In this document: one piece after another, positions 17,372 to 27,754 of the stretch
Numbering within the stretch: position 1 is the first letter of the stretch
Layout of the letters: each line of letters starts with the position of its first letter
Assembly: GCF_014646075.1 (NCBI RefSeq)
Contig: NZ_BMMT01000005.1
Span: 205,654-269,653, forward strand
Direction: 5' to 3'
Length of the DNA stretch: 64,000 nt
Source of the DNA: Saccharopolyspora thermophila
GTDB taxonomy: Bacteria; Actinomycetota; Actinomycetes; Mycobacteriales; Pseudonocardiaceae
The notes under the pieces: model-generated
Database searches by the model: none
Told to the model about the DNA's origin: nothing
Seen by the model: only the letters and a program-made list of their open reading frames with translations
Made by a program: the position numbers and the translations under genes

Positions 17372-17797
17372 GTGGACACGTACCCTGTGGTCGTGCAGAC
17401 CCAACGGCAGGTGGTCGATTACGCGTTGCAGCGCCGAGCGTTGCTCGCGGAGGTCCACGCTGGCCGGGTCGGGGTGATGGAGGTCTGCGACGCCGATCCG
17501 TACCTGCTGCGGGCGGCGGAGTTCCATGGTGAACCGAGCGGGATTCCCTGCCCGGTGTGCCGGAAGGAGCCGTTGACCCTCGTGTCCTGGGTTTTCGGCG
17601 ACGCCCTCAAGCACGCGTCCGGTTCGGCGCGCGCCCCGGAGGAGCTCGACCGGATGGCGACCATGTTTGAGGAGTTCAACGTCTACGTCGTAGAGGTATG
17701 CCGCACATGTAACTGGAACCACCTGGTGCAGTCCTACGTCCTCGGAACCGGTGGCTTGAACGACGGCCGGTCCCGGCGCAAGACTGCAGCAGAGTGA
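17372..17797 (+). CDS. DUF5318 family protein, CxxC zinc-ribbon-like
   Basis: A 141-residue protein with the typical family start ([22 protein letters not shown]). It has two cysteine pairs, CPVCRKE near residue 60 and CRTCNW near residue 110, which would make a zinc ribbon. The family is conserved in actinobacteria beside ponA (Rv0049 in M. tuberculosis) and has no assigned function. The GTG at 17372 has GGAG eight bases upstream; another GTG seven codons later is possible. It is divergent from padR and 102 bases upstream of the penicillin-binding protein gene, probably in one operon. Confidence 0.85.
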   Translation: MDTYPVVVQTQRQVVDYALQRRALLAEVHAGRVGVMEVCDADPYLLRAAEFHGEPSGIPCPVCRKEPLTLVSWVFGDALKHASGSARAPEELDRMATMFEEFNVYVVEVCRTCNWNHLVQSYVLGTGGLNDGRSRRKTAAE

Positions 17798-17899
17798 CCT
17801 CGGCCGTGCCCCGACGCGACCGAGCGCGCCCGGTGCGGCGCACTCCCGACGTGAACGCATCACCCGGCGTCCGATGACGCCTGTCCTGGAGGCCCACTC

Positions 17900-20800
17900 G
17901 TGAACGACGAGCGCGACGACCACTCCCCAGGCCGCCGCCCAAGGCCGCACCCCGATGGTCGAGGCACCCCACCACCGCCGCCGCGTCCCGGACCGCCGCG
18001 CCCCGGCGGTGACCCGGGTCGGCCTCCGCAGCGACCCGCGCCCGGTCCCGGCGCGGGCGGTCCGGCGTGGCCGGGCGCGGAAACGAGGCCCGGCGGGCCT
18101 GCCCGGCGGCCCGCTCCGCCGCCCGGCGGTCCGCAGTGGCCGGCCGAGAACCCGGACATCCAGGACACCCAGAAGCACCCACCGGTGCCGCCGCCGGGCC
18201 AGCACGCACCTCGGCCGGGCGGCGAGCCCGCGCAGGAGCGCACCGATGCCTGGACGCCGTCGTTCGACGACGATGACCAACCGGACCTGGCCAAACGGTT
18301 GAACGGCGGTGACGCGCCGACGGACAACCGCGGGGGCCGCACGCTCGACCTGCCCACCACCTACGCCGCGGCGCCGCCCGCTGGTCCGCGGCAGGGGCCG
18401 CGGCCCGGCCCGCAGCAGAACCGGCAGCCGCCGCCACCGCCGGGCGACGAACAGCCGACCCAGCACATCCCGCAGACCCCGGCGGACGACGACCGGCGTC
18501 CCTCCGGGGGTGCTGCGGCGGCCGCGGCGGGTGCCGGGATGGCTGGTGCCGCGGGTGGTGCTGTCCGGGGCGGCGACCCGGTCCCGCCCCGGGAGCCGCA
18601 GCTGCTCACGCACCAGGAGCAGGGCAGCACCTACGACTACTACGCCGACGACCACCCGGTCGACGACCCGTACCCCAGCTACGACGACGATCGGAACGAT
18701 CTCGATGGCGACTACGACGGCGACGACCGAGATCCGGACGACCTCGCCGACCAGGACGACGAGATGAGCGCCAAGCAGGCCAGGCGCCGGAAGCTGTGGC
18801 GGCGCGTCCGGCGCTGTTGCTACGTCGCCGTCGCGTGCGTGGTGCTGCTCCCGGTCGCGGTCTTCATCTACGGCTACCTCGCCTGGGACGTGCCGGACGA
18901 GGCCAAGGTGATGAGCGCGGCCCGGCCGATCGAGCTGCAGTACGCCAACGGCGCTCCGCTCGCGCGCGTCGAGCCGAAGGGCTCGCGGGAGATCGTCAAG
19001 AACATCAACGACGTCTCCGAGGTGATGCGTAACGCCACCATCGCTGCCGAGGACGCCACGTTCCGCACCAACCCCGGCTTCGACTTCATGGGCATCGCCC
19101 GCTCGGTCTACTTCCTGGTGACCGGCTCGGGTGTCGGCGGCGGCTCCACGATCACCCAGCAGTTCATCAAGCTGGACCTGGAGCTGAACAAGAAGGACCC
19201 GACGTACGTCCGCAAGATCAAGGAAGTCGTCCTCGCGTTCAAGATGACGCAACAGCGCGAGAAGGACGACATCCTCCTGGCGTACCTGAACACCGCGTAC
19301 TACGGCCGCGGCGCGGACGGGATCACCGCTGCGTCGCGCGCCTTCTTCAACAAGAAGCCGAGCGAGCTCAACGCGGCGGAAGCGGCCATGCTGGCGGGCA
19401 TGGTGCAGCGCCCGCGCGACAACGACCCCCGCGTGGACCTGGAACAGGCCACCACGCGCTGGAACTACGTCGTCGAGCAGATGGAGAGGAACGGGTTCCT
19501 GCAGCCCGGCGAGCGGCAGACCATGCGGATGCCCGAGACGCTGCCCCGCTCGGAGTGGAAGTCCAACAACAGGCTCACGCCCGAACAGGACGCCATCTGG
19601 GAGGCCATCAAGGACGAACTGGAGGGCCACGACCTCTCCGCGAGCGCGCTCTCCCGCGGCGGCTACACGATCCGGACCACCATCGACCCGGAGGCGCAGC
19701 AGAAGGCCGAGGCCGCGGTCCACGCGGTGATGGATGACGAGCCCGAGTCGCTGCGCACGTCGCTGGTCGCGGTGGACCCCAAGAACGGTGGCGTCCTGGC
19801 CTACTACGGCTCGAAGAAGACCGTCGGCGACCTGGACTGGGCCAGCCGGCCGCAGCAGCCGGGCTCCTCGTTCAAGCCCTTCGTCGTGCTCGCCGGTCTG
19901 GAGAAGGGCCGGGGCATCGGCGAGACCTACGACGGCAGCTCGCCGCAGACCATCGCCGGGACCGAGTTCGCCAACGCGCCGGGCGTCAGGTGCGACGTGC
20001 CGGAGCACTGCGGCATTCGTGAGGCCATGACCAAGTCGGTCAACACGGTTTTCGTCAACCTCGCCAACCAGATCGGGGCGTCGAACGTCGCGAAGGCCGC
20101 GCACCAGGCGGGCATCCCGGAGTCCACGAAGCTCGCCAACGACAACGGCGTGACCGAGGCCGGTATCGCGCTGGGCATGTACCCGGTGCGCCCGGTCGAC
20201 ATGGCCGCCGCGTACGCGACGTTCGTCAACGAGGGCCAGCGGGTCAAGCCGCACTTCGTGGCGGAGGTGACCAGCCCGGAGACGGGCAAGCTGGACCTGG
20301 ACGTTCCCGAACCGGAGCCGGCCTACGGCGACGAGGAGACCAGCAAGGACATGGCCTTCAACGTCGGGCAGACCCTGACGAGGGTCGCCGAGCACTCCAA
20401 GGCGCCGCTGAGCGGCAACCGGCCGGTGGTGTCCAAGACCGGGACCCACCAGTGGGGCAACACCACCAAGAACCAGAACGCGTGGATGATCGGCGCCACC
20501 CCGCAGATCTCCACGGCGGTGGCGATGCTCAACGACGACAACGGCCCGAAGCCGTTGGAGGACGCCAACGGCGAGAGCTTCTACGGCGGTGGGTTGCCGG
20601 CCAAGGTGTGGCAGAAGTTCATGAACGACTACCTCAAGGGCAAGAAGGTGATGCCGCTGCCCACCGGGGAGAAGATCGGCCAGTTCGAGGACACCCCGCC
20701 GCCCCCGCCGCCGGCGCCGACGACCCAGCCGTCGACCACCTCGAATCCGCCGACCTCGGAGGACGATGATTCGAGCGAGTCGGACAAGCCGGACCGGCCC

Positions 20801-20938
20801 ACGCACAGCCGGCCGCGGCCCGGTGACGACTGCGGGGGCTGGCTGGAGCCGCCGTGCGACGACACCGGCGGTGACGACGGTGACGGGGACTCCGGTCCGC
20901 CGAACCACGTGGCACCGACGAGAACGAGGACTCGGTAG
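17900..20938 (+). CDS. ponA1: Bifunctional penicillin-binding protein 1 (transglycosylase/transpeptidase)
   Basis: A 1012-residue class A PBP that polymerises and cross-links peptidoglycan outside the membrane. Residues 1-300 are a very long Pro/Gln-rich cytosolic tail. One transmembrane helix spans about 308-330. The GT51 domain has its catalytic E384 in AAEDATF and [12 protein letters not shown]. The transpeptidase has nucleophile S656 in SSFK659, the SVN motif in KSVNTVF, and K846-T-G in SKTGTHQWG. The C-terminus is Pro/Thr-rich and lacks a PASTA domain. The start is a GTG with GGAGG eight bases upstream. Order and orientation match Rv0050 (ponA1). The cytosolic tail is about as long as in related actinobacteria. 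Confidence 0.95.
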   Translation: MNDERDDHSPGRRPRPHPDGRGTPPPPPRPGPPRPGGDPGRPPQRPAPGPGAGGPAWPGAETRPGGPARRPAPPPGGPQWPAENPDIQDTQKHPPVPPPGQHAPRPGGEPAQERTDAWTPSFDDDDQPDLAKRLNGGDAPTDNRGGRTLDLPTTYAAAPPAGPRQGPRPGPQQNRQPPPPPGDEQPTQHIPQTPADDDRRPSGGAAAAAAGAGMAGAAGGAVRGGDPVPPREPQLLTHQEQGSTYDYYADDHPVDDPYPSYDDDRNDLDGDYDGDDRDPDDLADQDDEMSAKQARRRKLWRRVRRCCYVAVACVVLLPVAVFIYGYLAWDVPDEAKVMSAARPIELQYANGAPLARVEPKGSREIVKNINDVSEVMRNATIAAEDATFRTNPGFDFMGIARSVYFLVTGSGVGGGSTITQQFIKLDLELNKKDPTYVRKIKEVVLAFKMTQQREKDDILLAYLNTAYYGRGADGITAASRAFFNKKPSELNAAEAAMLAGMVQRPRDNDPRVDLEQATTRWNYVVEQMERNGFLQPGERQTMRMPETLPRSEWKSNNRLTPEQDAIWEAIKDELEGHDLSASALSRGGYTIRTTIDPEAQQKAEAAVHAVMDDEPESLRTSLVAVDPKNGGVLAYYGSKKTVGDLDWASRPQQPGSSFKPFVVLAGLEKGRGIGETYDGSSPQTIAGTEFANAPGVRCDVPEHCGIREAMTKSVNTVFVNLANQIGASNVAKAAHQAGIPESTKLANDNGVTEAGIALGMYPVRPVDMAAAYATFVNEGQRVKPHFVAEVTSPETGKLDLDVPEPEPAYGDEETSKDMAFNVGQTLTRVAEHSKAPLSGNRPVVSKTGTHQWGNTTKNQNAWMIGATPQISTAVAMLNDDNGPKPLEDANGESFYGGGLPAKVWQKFMNDYLKGKKVMPLPTGEKIGQFEDTPPPPPPAPTTQPSTTSNPPTSEDDDSSESDKPDRPTHSRPRPGDDCGGWLEPPCDDTGGDDGDGDSGPPNHVAPTRTRTR

Positions 20939-20942
20939 CGCA

Positions 20943-20975
20943 GCAGGGGCATCCGCGGTCGGCGGGTGCCCCTGC
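20943..20975 (+). terminator. Hairpin after ponA1
   Basis: GCAGGGGCA at 20943-20951 pairs with TGCCCCTGC at 20967-20975 (9 bp, 15-base loop), a few bases after the ponA1 stop and before the next gene on the same strand; probably a partial terminator. Confidence 0.5.
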
Positions 20976-21005
20976 CGCTGTCCGGGGCCCAAGTAGCATC
21001 CGGTC

Positions 21006-22646
21006 GTGTCCACGTCGAGCGAGCCCACCAGCACCGACCCGCCGTCGCCCGGCAACCGTCCCAGCGCCGCGGTGGACAGCGACTCGCTCGGCCCCGCGGA
21101 CCGGGTGGTGCCGACCTGGACCGAGCCGCTGGCGTGGGCGCTCAGCCGCCCCTTCGGCGGCCGGATGGGCCGCCACGCCCAGGTGGGGCGGCAGTGGTTC
21201 TGGACCCCGCTGCGGGTGGTGCTGCTGCTCGCGGTGCTGATGCTGGCCGCCGCGTGGCTGTTCAAGGCCCCCTGCCAGGTCACCCACGACACCGGCAACG
21301 GACCGCAGCTGGACTGGCGCGACCACCGCCAGTACACGGCGATGTGCTACACGGACATCATCCCGCGCTACGGGATGGGCGATCTCGCTCCGGACACCGC
21401 CTTCCCCTACAAGACCGCCTGGCTGGAGAACCCGGGCACGCCGCAGCAGAAGGTGCGGTACATGGAGTACCCGGTGCTCACCGGGCTGTTCCAGTGGGTC
21501 AACGCGCGGGTCGCCGACGGGTGGGCGACGCTGGCCGGGTTCGGCTGGCTGCCCGGCGGCATGATCACCGTGCTCTACTTCAACATCTCGGCGTTCTGGC
21601 TGGCCGCGGCCTGGCTGGTGACCGTCTGGGCGCTGGTGCTGCTGTGCCGTCGGCGGCTCTGGGACGCCGCGCTGGCCGCCGTCTCGCCGCTGGTCTTCGT
21701 GCACGCCTTCACCAACTTCGACGCGTTGGCCGCGGCCCTGGGCACCACGGGGCTGCTCGCGTGGTCGCGGCGCCGACCGGTGCTGGCCGGGGTGCTGATC
21801 GGTCTCGGCGGGGCGACGAAGCTGTACCCGCTGTTCTTCCTCGGCCCGCTGCTGGTGCTGGCGCTGCGTGCCGGGAAGCTGACCGAGGCGATGCGGTCCG
21901 TGCTGGCGGCCGCCGTGGCGTGGCTGGCGGTCAACCTGCCGATCCTGCTGCTGTACCCGGCGGGGTGGCGGGAGTTCTTCCGGTTGAACGCCGAGCGGCC
22001 CGCCGACCCGGACTCGCTCTACAACGTGCTGATGCACTTCACCGGCTGGGCCGGTTTCGACGGGCCGCTGGCCGACGGGCAGGTTCCGGTGGTGCTGAAC
22101 CTGGTCAGCCTCCTGCTGTTCCTGGCGGCCTGCGCGGGGATCGCCTGGCTCGCGCTGGCCGCGCCGACGCGGCCGCGGCTGGCGCAGCTGTGCTTTTTGG
22201 TGGTGGCGGCGTTCCTGCTGACCAACAAGGTGTGGAGCCCGCAGTACTCGCTGTGGCTGGTGCCGCTGGCGGTGCTGGCGATCCCCCGCTGGCGGCTGCT
22301 GCTCGGGTGGATGCTGGTCGATGCGGCGGTGTGGGCGCCGCGGATGTACTACTACCTGGGCACCGGGAACAAGGGCCTACCGGAGGGCTGGTTCCTCGGC
22401 GCGGTCGTCATCCGCGACGCCGTGGTGGTCGCGCTGTGCGTGCTGGTGGTCCGTGAGGTCCTGCGACCGGCGGAGGACAAGGTCCGCGTCGCGCTGGCGG
22501 CGCGCGGCGAGCGTCCCGCGGGCGCAGTGGACGACCCGTGCGGCGGTTTTCTGGACGGGGCGCGGGACCGGTTCGTGTGGCCGTGGCGGGGACGCCGCGG
22601 CGAGCTGTGCCCGAACAGCGGAGGGCACCTGGTACCGCGCCGGTAG
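21006..22646 (+). CDS. GT87-like polytopic membrane glycosyltransferase (Rv0051-type)
   Basis: A 546-residue membrane protein with about ten helices. After a 60-residue cytosolic N-terminus, the first external loop contains [24 protein letters not shown] and [14 protein letters not shown]. Later come [34 protein letters not shown] and [16 protein letters not shown], all features of the DUF2029/GT-C family. A polyprenyl-phosphate sugar donor is expected but the acceptor is unknown. Position after ponA matches Rv0051. The start is a GTG. The C-terminal 60 residues are soluble and poorly defined. Confidence 0.85.
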   Translation: MSTSSEPTSTDPPSPGNRPSAAVDSDSLGPADRVVPTWTEPLAWALSRPFGGRMGRHAQVGRQWFWTPLRVVLLLAVLMLAAAWLFKAPCQVTHDTGNGPQLDWRDHRQYTAMCYTDIIPRYGMGDLAPDTAFPYKTAWLENPGTPQQKVRYMEYPVLTGLFQWVNARVADGWATLAGFGWLPGGMITVLYFNISAFWLAAAWLVTVWALVLLCRRRLWDAALAAVSPLVFVHAFTNFDALAAALGTTGLLAWSRRRPVLAGVLIGLGGATKLYPLFFLGPLLVLALRAGKLTEAMRSVLAAAVAWLAVNLPILLLYPAGWREFFRLNAERPADPDSLYNVLMHFTGWAGFDGPLADGQVPVVLNLVSLLLFLAACAGIAWLALAAPTRPRLAQLCFLVVAAFLLTNKVWSPQYSLWLVPLAVLAIPRWRLLLGWMLVDAAVWAPRMYYYLGTGNKGLPEGWFLGAVVIRDAVVVALCVLVVREVLRPAEDKVRVALAARGERPAGAVDDPCGGFLDGARDRFVWPWRGRRGELCPNSGGHLVPRR

Positions 22647-22742
22647 TCCCCGCCGTCCCCGGGAGGTTCGAGACGGCGGGCCAGGGACATTTCGGGGTTC
22701 GCCCCTGGTGCGGCGGGCCGCCGTGGCGGGGAACCTGGAGGC

Positions 22743-22934
22743 ATGACAACGTACCGAATGCCCCTTGCCCGGCCGCGAGACGAGGCGATGATCGCGGGTG
22801 TCTGCGCCGGACTGGCCCGGCGGTTCGGCATGAAGCCGTTCACCGTCCGGGTCCTGTTCCTGCTGTCCTGCCTGCTGCCGGGTCCGCAGTTCGTGTTTTA
22901 CATCGTGCTCTGGATCCTCATGCCCAAGCGCTGA
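22743..22934 (+). CDS. PspC domain small membrane protein
   Basis: A 63-residue protein that is almost entirely one PspC domain: RPRDEAMIAGVCAGLARRFGM followed by two adjacent hydrophobic segments ending in FYIVLWILMPKR. PspC proteins sense or respond to membrane stress. No pspA is adjacent. GGAGG lies one short spacing before the ATG. It occupies the place where rpsF would be expected from the M. tuberculosis order. Confidence 0.9.
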   Translation: MTTYRMPLARPRDEAMIAGVCAGLARRFGMKPFTVRVLFLLSCLLPGPQFVFYIVLWILMPKR

Positions 22935-22995
22935 CCGCGGAGACTCGGCGTGGCGGGCGAGCAGCGAGCCCGCCGGGGCCGTGCGCGCGGGGGCG

Positions 22996-24411
22996 TCAGC
23001 GGTGGGCGTGGGCGTCGAGGACGTAGGCGATCGCCGAGGTGACCTTGGCCGCGAACGCCAGGTTCAACGACTCGTCCGGCACATGCGCGTTGCTGCCCGG
23101 GCCCAACGCCCCGGTGACCACGAACTGGGCGTCCGGGTAGGCGTCATGCAGCAGCCCCATGAACGGGATCGAGCCGCCGAGGCCCATGGTCCGCCATGCC
23201 GCGCCGAACACCTCGTCACTCGCCCGGTCCAACGCCGTCACCAGCCACGGCGCCGGGTCCGGCGCGTTCCAGCCCGGCCCGGTCTCGGTGTGGCCGAAGG
23301 TCACCTCCGCCCCGTACGGGACGTCGGTGGTCAGCGTCTCCCGCAGCGCGCGCAGCGCCGCCTCGGCGTCGGCGGTCGGCGGCAGCCGGAAGCTCAGCAG
23401 CACCGTCGTGTGTGGCCGCAGCACGTTGCCCGCGTCGGCCGGCAGGGGCAGCCCGTCGGCGCCGATCACCGACAGCGTCGGCCGCCAGGTGCTGTTCAGG
23501 GCGAGTTCGACCTCGTCCTCGGACACCGGGCGCACACCCTCCAGCCACGGCACCGAGCCGCGCACCAGGCCCGGCGCGGCCTCGACCGCCGCCCGCGCCT
23601 CGGCGACCCGGTTCGCCGGGATCTCCACGTTCAGCTCCGGCACCAGGACCTCGCCGGTGGCGGAGTCCTCCACCCGGTCCAGCAGCTGTCGCAGCACACG
23701 GAACGAGCTGGGCACGATGCCGCTGGCGATCCCCGAGTGCAGCCCGCTGTCGAGCACCCGCACCCGCAGCTCCAGCTGCACCAGGCCGCGCAGCGAGTTG
23801 GTCAGCCACAACCGGTCGTAGTCGCCCGCACCGGAGTCCAGGCACACCACCAGGGACACCTCGCCGAGCCGGTCCGACAGGTGCTCCAGGTAGGCGGGCA
23901 GGTCCGGGCTGCCGGACTCCTCACCGGTCTCCAGCAGCACCACGCAGCGCGCGTGCGCGCCGCCGTTCGCGCGGACCGCCTCGATCGCGGTGATCGCCGC
24001 GTACCCGGCGTACCCGTCGTCGGCGGCGCCGCGGCCGTACAGCCGGCCGTCGCGCGCCACCGGGGTCCACGGGCCGAGCCCTGGCGACCAACCGCCGAGC
24101 GGCGGCTGCTTGTCGAGGTGGCCGTAGAGCAGCACGGTCGAGTCGGCCACGCCGTCGGTGGGCGGGATGTCCACGAGCAGCAGCGGGGTGCGCTCGGGCA
24201 GCCGCACGACCTCGATCCCGGCGCCCGGGATGTCGCGGGCCGAGATCCACGCCCGCACGTGCTCGATGGCGGCGTCCAGGTGCCCGGCGGCGGCCCAGCC
24301 GGCGTCGAACGCGGGGGAGATCGCCGGGATCTTCACCAGGTCGGCGAGGCTCGGCAGGACCGATTCCTCCCACGCCCGGTCAACGGTGTTGGTCACGGCT
24401 GCACGATCCAC
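22996..24411 (-). CDS. M20-family metallo-dipeptidase
   Basis: A 471-residue cytosolic dinuclear zinc peptidase. Metal and catalytic motifs are in order: LLYGHLDKQPPLGG (first His and Asp), GRGAADDGYAGYA (bridging Asp), ETGEESGSPDL (catalytic Glu pair), CLDSGAGDYDRLW, and a late GSIPFMGLL with the final ligand region GSNAHVPDE. The dimerisation domain lies between about 200 and 330. The substrate is probably a dipeptide such as Cys-Gly or carnosine-like; which one is not shown. The start is a GTG with a weak site. A 7-bp hairpin (22952-22974) separates it from the convergent pspC gene. Confidence 0.9.
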   Translation of the reverse strand: MDRAAVTNTVDRAWEESVLPSLADLVKIPAISPAFDAGWAAAGHLDAAIEHVRAWISARDIPGAGIEVVRLPERTPLLLVDIPPTDGVADSTVLLYGHLDKQPPLGGWSPGLGPWTPVARDGRLYGRGAADDGYAGYAAITAIEAVRANGGAHARCVVLLETGEESGSPDLPAYLEHLSDRLGEVSLVVCLDSGAGDYDRLWLTNSLRGLVQLELRVRVLDSGLHSGIASGIVPSSFRVLRQLLDRVEDSATGEVLVPELNVEIPANRVAEARAAVEAAPGLVRGSVPWLEGVRPVSEDEVELALNSTWRPTLSVIGADGLPLPADAGNVLRPHTTVLLSFRLPPTADAEAALRALRETLTTDVPYGAEVTFGHTETGPGWNAPDPAPWLVTALDRASDEVFGAAWRTMGLGGSIPFMGLLHDAYPDAQFVVTGALGPGSNAHVPDESLNLAFAAKVTSAIAYVLDAHAHR

Positions 24412-24503
24412 GCCGCGATCCTATGCCCGCTCCCGACGCCCGCCCGGAGCTGTCCGGAACTGCCCAGCGCAGGAAATCCGCGCGGGCACGGAGTGCTGGC
24501 CGC

Positions 24504-25181
24504 TCAGCCGCCCGCCGAGACGATGATCGCCGGAACCGCGGTGATGGCGGCCAGCGTCGCTGCCACCGCCGCGCCGACGGCCTCACCCAGGTCCTCCCGC
24601 TCGGCGGTGGTCCGCAGCTCGGCCCGCTCGGCCCGGTTGAGGTCCAGCATGTAGGCGAGCCCGCTGCGCACGGTCAACGCGCTCAGCAGCGCCAGCCGCC
24701 CGTCGACCGGCCGTGTTCCGGCAGCCAGCTCGCGTAACTCCGCCACCAGCTGGTCGCGGGTCGCCCGATCGGGGTAGTAGCGGTCGTCGGGCAGCACCCC
24801 GAGGAACTTCCGATGCTCGCGCCGCAGCAGGCCCTGCTCGACGAGCACCTGCCGGTGCACCTGGAACGCACTGGTGCGTCCGGGCAGCCACCAGGTGAGG
24901 TCGACGGGCTGGTTGTCCGGCCCGGCCCGCTGCTGCAGCTCAGCCAGCAGCCGGTCCATCCACGGCAGCCCGCTCCACCCCGCGTCGAGCAGCCGAACCG
25001 CGGTGCCCCGCACCTCGACCCGGTCGCGCAACGCCAACTCGCCGATCTCCGCCGCTGCCGCGGCCGTGTTCGGGTTCGCGCTGACGTAGTACGTCCCGTT
25101 GTCCTTGTGCATGAGCAGGGCGATCTCGTCGGGCAACGAGAGCGGATTCGGGAACTCGGCCACGCGTTCAGTCTGTCTCAT
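24504..25181 (-). CDS. GPP34 (GOLPH3-like) family protein
   Basis: A 225-residue protein of the Golgi phosphoprotein 3 family, which in actinobacteria is cytosolic and may bind membrane phosphoinositide. It has the start block LSLPDEIALLMH, the middle AAAAAEIGELALRDRVEVRG, and the C-terminal LLSALTVRSGLAYML. It ends in a hydrophobic stretch (VGAAVAATLAAITAVPAIIVSAGG), a possible membrane contact. No clear ribosome binding site is visible; ATG 25181 is the best guess and a GTG at 25163 would shorten it by six residues. It is one of the few bacterial families whose relatives act in lipid-dependent membrane trafficking in eukaryotes. Confidence 0.85.
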   Translation of the reverse strand: MRQTERVAEFPNPLSLPDEIALLMHKDNGTYYVSANPNTAAAAAEIGELALRDRVEVRGTAVRLLDAGWSGLPWMDRLLAELQQRAGPDNQPVDLTWWLPGRTSAFQVHRQVLVEQGLLRREHRKFLGVLPDDRYYPDRATRDQLVAELRELAAGTRPVDGRLALLSALTVRSGLAYMLDLNRAERAELRTTAEREDLGEAVGAAVAATLAAITAVPAIIVSAGG

Positions 25182-25511
25182 TCGTGCAGTTTTGTGCACC
25201 GTTGGCGGCACAGTCGGGAGCGCGATGGTCCAGGCCGCGTTAGTCGGACCTCCATTACTTCGATGACCTGCGGTTTTGCCGTGATCGACAGGGTTCTACG
25301 GTGATCTCGCGGGAGGACGCCGGTCGAGTTCCGGCCACGCGGAATCCCTGTGGCAGGGGTCACGAAAACGCCCGGTTTCGTGCCAGGATGGCGGAGAGCG
25401 ATCCATCGCTGCGCCGCGGCCGCCCGGGTGACCCACCGGGGCGGCGGGATGCAGTTGTCGGACACCACGCCACAAGCGAGGTGGGCCGACGCGGACACGA
25501 GGAGAACACAC
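25182..25511 (+). other. Promoter region of the bkd operon
   Basis: A 330-base gap between the divergent GPP34 gene and bkdA. Apart from an interrupted inverted repeat at 25351-25385 I see no gene in it. Confidence 0.5.
25351..25385. promoter_or_regulatory. Interrupted inverted repeat upstream of bkdA
   Basis: CACGAAA at 25361-25367 pairs with TTTCGTG at 25376-25382, and outer TGGCA (25351-25355) with TGCCA (25381-25385). It is a candidate operator or leader hairpin for the dehydrogenase operon. Confidence 0.35.
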
Positions 25512-26726
25512 ATGTCCCCCGAGCACTGGACGCGACCCACGACCGAAGGCACCGCCGGGCCCCCTGCCACCGCAGCCAAACCCACACGGGAGCAGGTGAT
25601 CGCCGGTTTGCGTGCCACGAGCGAAGGCGGAGCTGACCTCGTCCAGCTCCTCACCCCCGAAGGCCAGCGGGTCGAGCACCCGGACTTCGACATCGACATC
25701 TCCGACGCGGACCTGCGTGACCTGTACCGCGACATGGTGCTGGTCCGCCGCGCCGACCGGGAAGGCAACGCGCTGCAGCGGCAGGGCCAGCTGGGCATCT
25801 GGGTCCCGCTGCTCGGCCAGGAGGCGGCCCAGATCGGCGCCGGCCGCGCGCTGCAGCCACAGGACATGGCCTTCCCCAGTTACCGGGAGCACGGCGTGGC
25901 CTGGTGCCGGGGCATCGACCCGACCGAGCTGTTCGGTATCTTCCGCGGCACCGACCACGGCAGCTGGGACCCCACCGCCACCCGCTTCCACCTCTACACG
26001 ATCGTCATCGGCAACCAGTGCCTGAACGCCGCGGGCTACGCCATGGGCCAGCGCTTCGACGGCAAGGTCGGCGACCCGGACGGCGAGGCCACCATGGTGT
26101 TCTTCGGCGACGGCGCCACCAGCCAGGGCGACGTGCACGAGGCCATGGTGTGGTCGGCGGTCTACGACGCACCCCTGGTGTTCTTCTGCCAGAACAACCA
26201 GTGGGCGATCTCCGAACCGCTGGAGCGCCAGACCCGCGTGCCGCTGTACCAGCGCGCCAGCGGCTACGGCTTCCCCGGCATTCGCGTCGACGGCAACGAC
26301 GTGCTGGCCAGCCTCGCGGTCAGCCGGTGGGCGCTGGACGAGTGCCGCCAGGGCAACGGCCCGGTGCTGATCGAGGCGTTCACCTACCGCATGGACGCGC
26401 ACACCACCTCCGACGACCCGACCCGCTACCGGCTGGCCGACGAGCAGGAGGCGTGGAAGCTCAAGGACCCGATCGAGCGGCTCCGGGTGCACCTGGTCCG
26501 CGAGCAGTTCGCCGACCAGGACTTCTTCGACGGCGTCGACGCCGAGGCCGACGAGCTCGCCGCGCGGCTGCGCGAGTTCTGCTTCACCATGCCCGACCCA
26601 CCCCCCGAGCGGATCTTCTCCGAGGTGTACGCCGAGGAAACGCCGCAGCTCGCCGCCCAGCGCGAGGACTACCTGCGGTACCTGGCCGGGTTCGCAGACG
26701 AGGCGATGGCAGGAGGTGTGCGCTGA
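25512..26726 (+). CDS. bkdA: 2-oxoacid dehydrogenase E1 alpha subunit
   Basis: A 404-residue thiamine-diphosphate enzyme subunit. The TPP motif runs from GDGATSQGD to CQNNQW, about 30 residues apart as required. FPSYREHGVAW and RMDAHTTSDDPTRYR with the phosphorylation-loop arrangement are typical of branched-chain and pyruvate E1 alpha. The operon pattern alpha-beta-E2 without E3 matches the branched-chain complex BkdABC (Rv2497c-Rv2495c), which converts branched 2-oxoacids to acyl-CoAs for iso/anteiso fatty acids. Pyruvate as substrate is not excluded. GGAGAAC lies about five bases before the ATG. The N-terminal 60 residues are not conserved in the family and probably flexible. Confidence 0.9.
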   Translation: MSPEHWTRPTTEGTAGPPATAAKPTREQVIAGLRATSEGGADLVQLLTPEGQRVEHPDFDIDISDADLRDLYRDMVLVRRADREGNALQRQGQLGIWVPLLGQEAAQIGAGRALQPQDMAFPSYREHGVAWCRGIDPTELFGIFRGTDHGSWDPTATRFHLYTIVIGNQCLNAAGYAMGQRFDGKVGDPDGEATMVFFGDGATSQGDVHEAMVWSAVYDAPLVFFCQNNQWAISEPLERQTRVPLYQRASGYGFPGIRVDGNDVLASLAVSRWALDECRQGNGPVLIEAFTYRMDAHTTSDDPTRYRLADEQEAWKLKDPIERLRVHLVREQFADQDFFDGVDAEADELAARLREFCFTMPDPPPERIFSEVYAEETPQLAAQREDYLRYLAGFADEAMAGGVR

Positions 26727-27742
26727 TGGCCGCGCCCGCATTGGAACGTCCGACCGCCACGTCCGGCACCCAGACCGTCACCATCGCCAAGGCGCTGAAC
26801 ATGGGCCTGCGCGCCGCACTGGAGCGCGACCCGAAGGTGCTGGTCATGGGGGAGGACGTCGGCAAGCTCGGCGGCGTCTTCCGGATCACCGACGGCCTGC
26901 AGAAGGACTTCGGCGAGCACCGCGTGCTGGACACCCCACTGGCCGAGTCCGGCATCATCGGCACCGCGGTCGGCCTGGCCATCCGCGGCTACCGACCGGT
27001 GTGCGAGATCCAGTTCGACGGGTTCATCTTCCCCGGCTTCGACCAGATCGTCTCCCAGCTGGCCAAGCTGCACTTCCGCAGCCAGGGCAGGGTGAAGATG
27101 CCGGTCGTGGTGCGGGTGCCGTTCGGCGGCGGCATCGGCGCCGTCGAGCACCACTCGGAGTCCCCGGAGTCGTTCTTCGCGCACATCGGTGGGCTCAAGG
27201 TGGTGTCCTGCTCCAACCCGGTGGACGCCTACTGGATGCTCCAGCAGGCCATCGACTGCGACGACCCGGTGTTGTTCTTCGAACCGAAGCGCCGTTACTA
27301 CGAGAAGGCCAGGCTCGACCCGACCACGCCGCCGATCCCGCTGTTCAGCTCCCGCGTGGTGCGGCCGGGCTCCGCGGTGACCGTGGCCGCCTACGGGCCG
27401 ATGGTGCGTACCTGCCTCGACGCGGCCACCGCCGCCGCCGAGGACGGTCGGGAGCTGGAGGTCATCGACCTGCGCACGCTGTCCCCGCTGGACCTGGATC
27501 CGGTCTACGAATCGGTGCGCCGGACCGGGCGGTTGGTGCTGGTCAGCGAGGCCCCGTCGGAGGCGTCGATCACCTCGGAGATCGCCACCCGCGTGCAGCA
27601 GGACTGCTTCTACTCGCTGGAGGCGCCGGTGCTGCGCGTGACGGGCTTCGACACGCCCTACCCGCCGAGCAAGCTCGAGGAGGACTACCTCCCCGACCTT
27701 GACCGGGTGCTGGACGCAGTCGACCGTTCACTGGCGTACTGA
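26726..27742 (+). CDS. bkdB: 2-oxoacid dehydrogenase E1 beta subunit
   Basis: A 338-residue partner of E1 alpha. The N-terminal pyrimidine-binding domain has VMGEDVGKLGGVFRIT and TPLAESGIIGTAVGLA; the middle has PFGGGIGAVEHHSESPE; the C-terminal transketolase domain has DLRTLSPLDLDPVYESVRRTGRLVLVSEA. Its ATG overlaps the E1 alpha stop by one base (TGATG) and AGGAGGTG lies inside the upstream gene, so the subunits are made in equal amounts. HHSESPE is the form seen in branched-chain E1 beta. Confidence 0.93.
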   Translation: MAAPALERPTATSGTQTVTIAKALNMGLRAALERDPKVLVMGEDVGKLGGVFRITDGLQKDFGEHRVLDTPLAESGIIGTAVGLAIRGYRPVCEIQFDGFIFPGFDQIVSQLAKLHFRSQGRVKMPVVVRVPFGGGIGAVEHHSESPESFFAHIGGLKVVSCSNPVDAYWMLQQAIDCDDPVLFFEPKRRYYEKARLDPTTPPIPLFSSRVVRPGSAVTVAAYGPMVRTCLDAATAAAEDGRELEVIDLRTLSPLDLDPVYESVRRTGRLVLVSEAPSEASITSEIATRVQQDCFYSLEAPVLRVTGFDTPYPPSKLEEDYLPDLDRVLDAVDRSLAY

Positions 27743-27754
27743 GGGAGTCGATCG

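Noticed and set aside
15482..21337. A 1951-codon open frame on the minus strand across padR, DUF5318 and ponA1
   Set aside because: Only its last 366 codons (ino1) look like protein; the rest is antisense to well-supported genes and merely open because of high GC.
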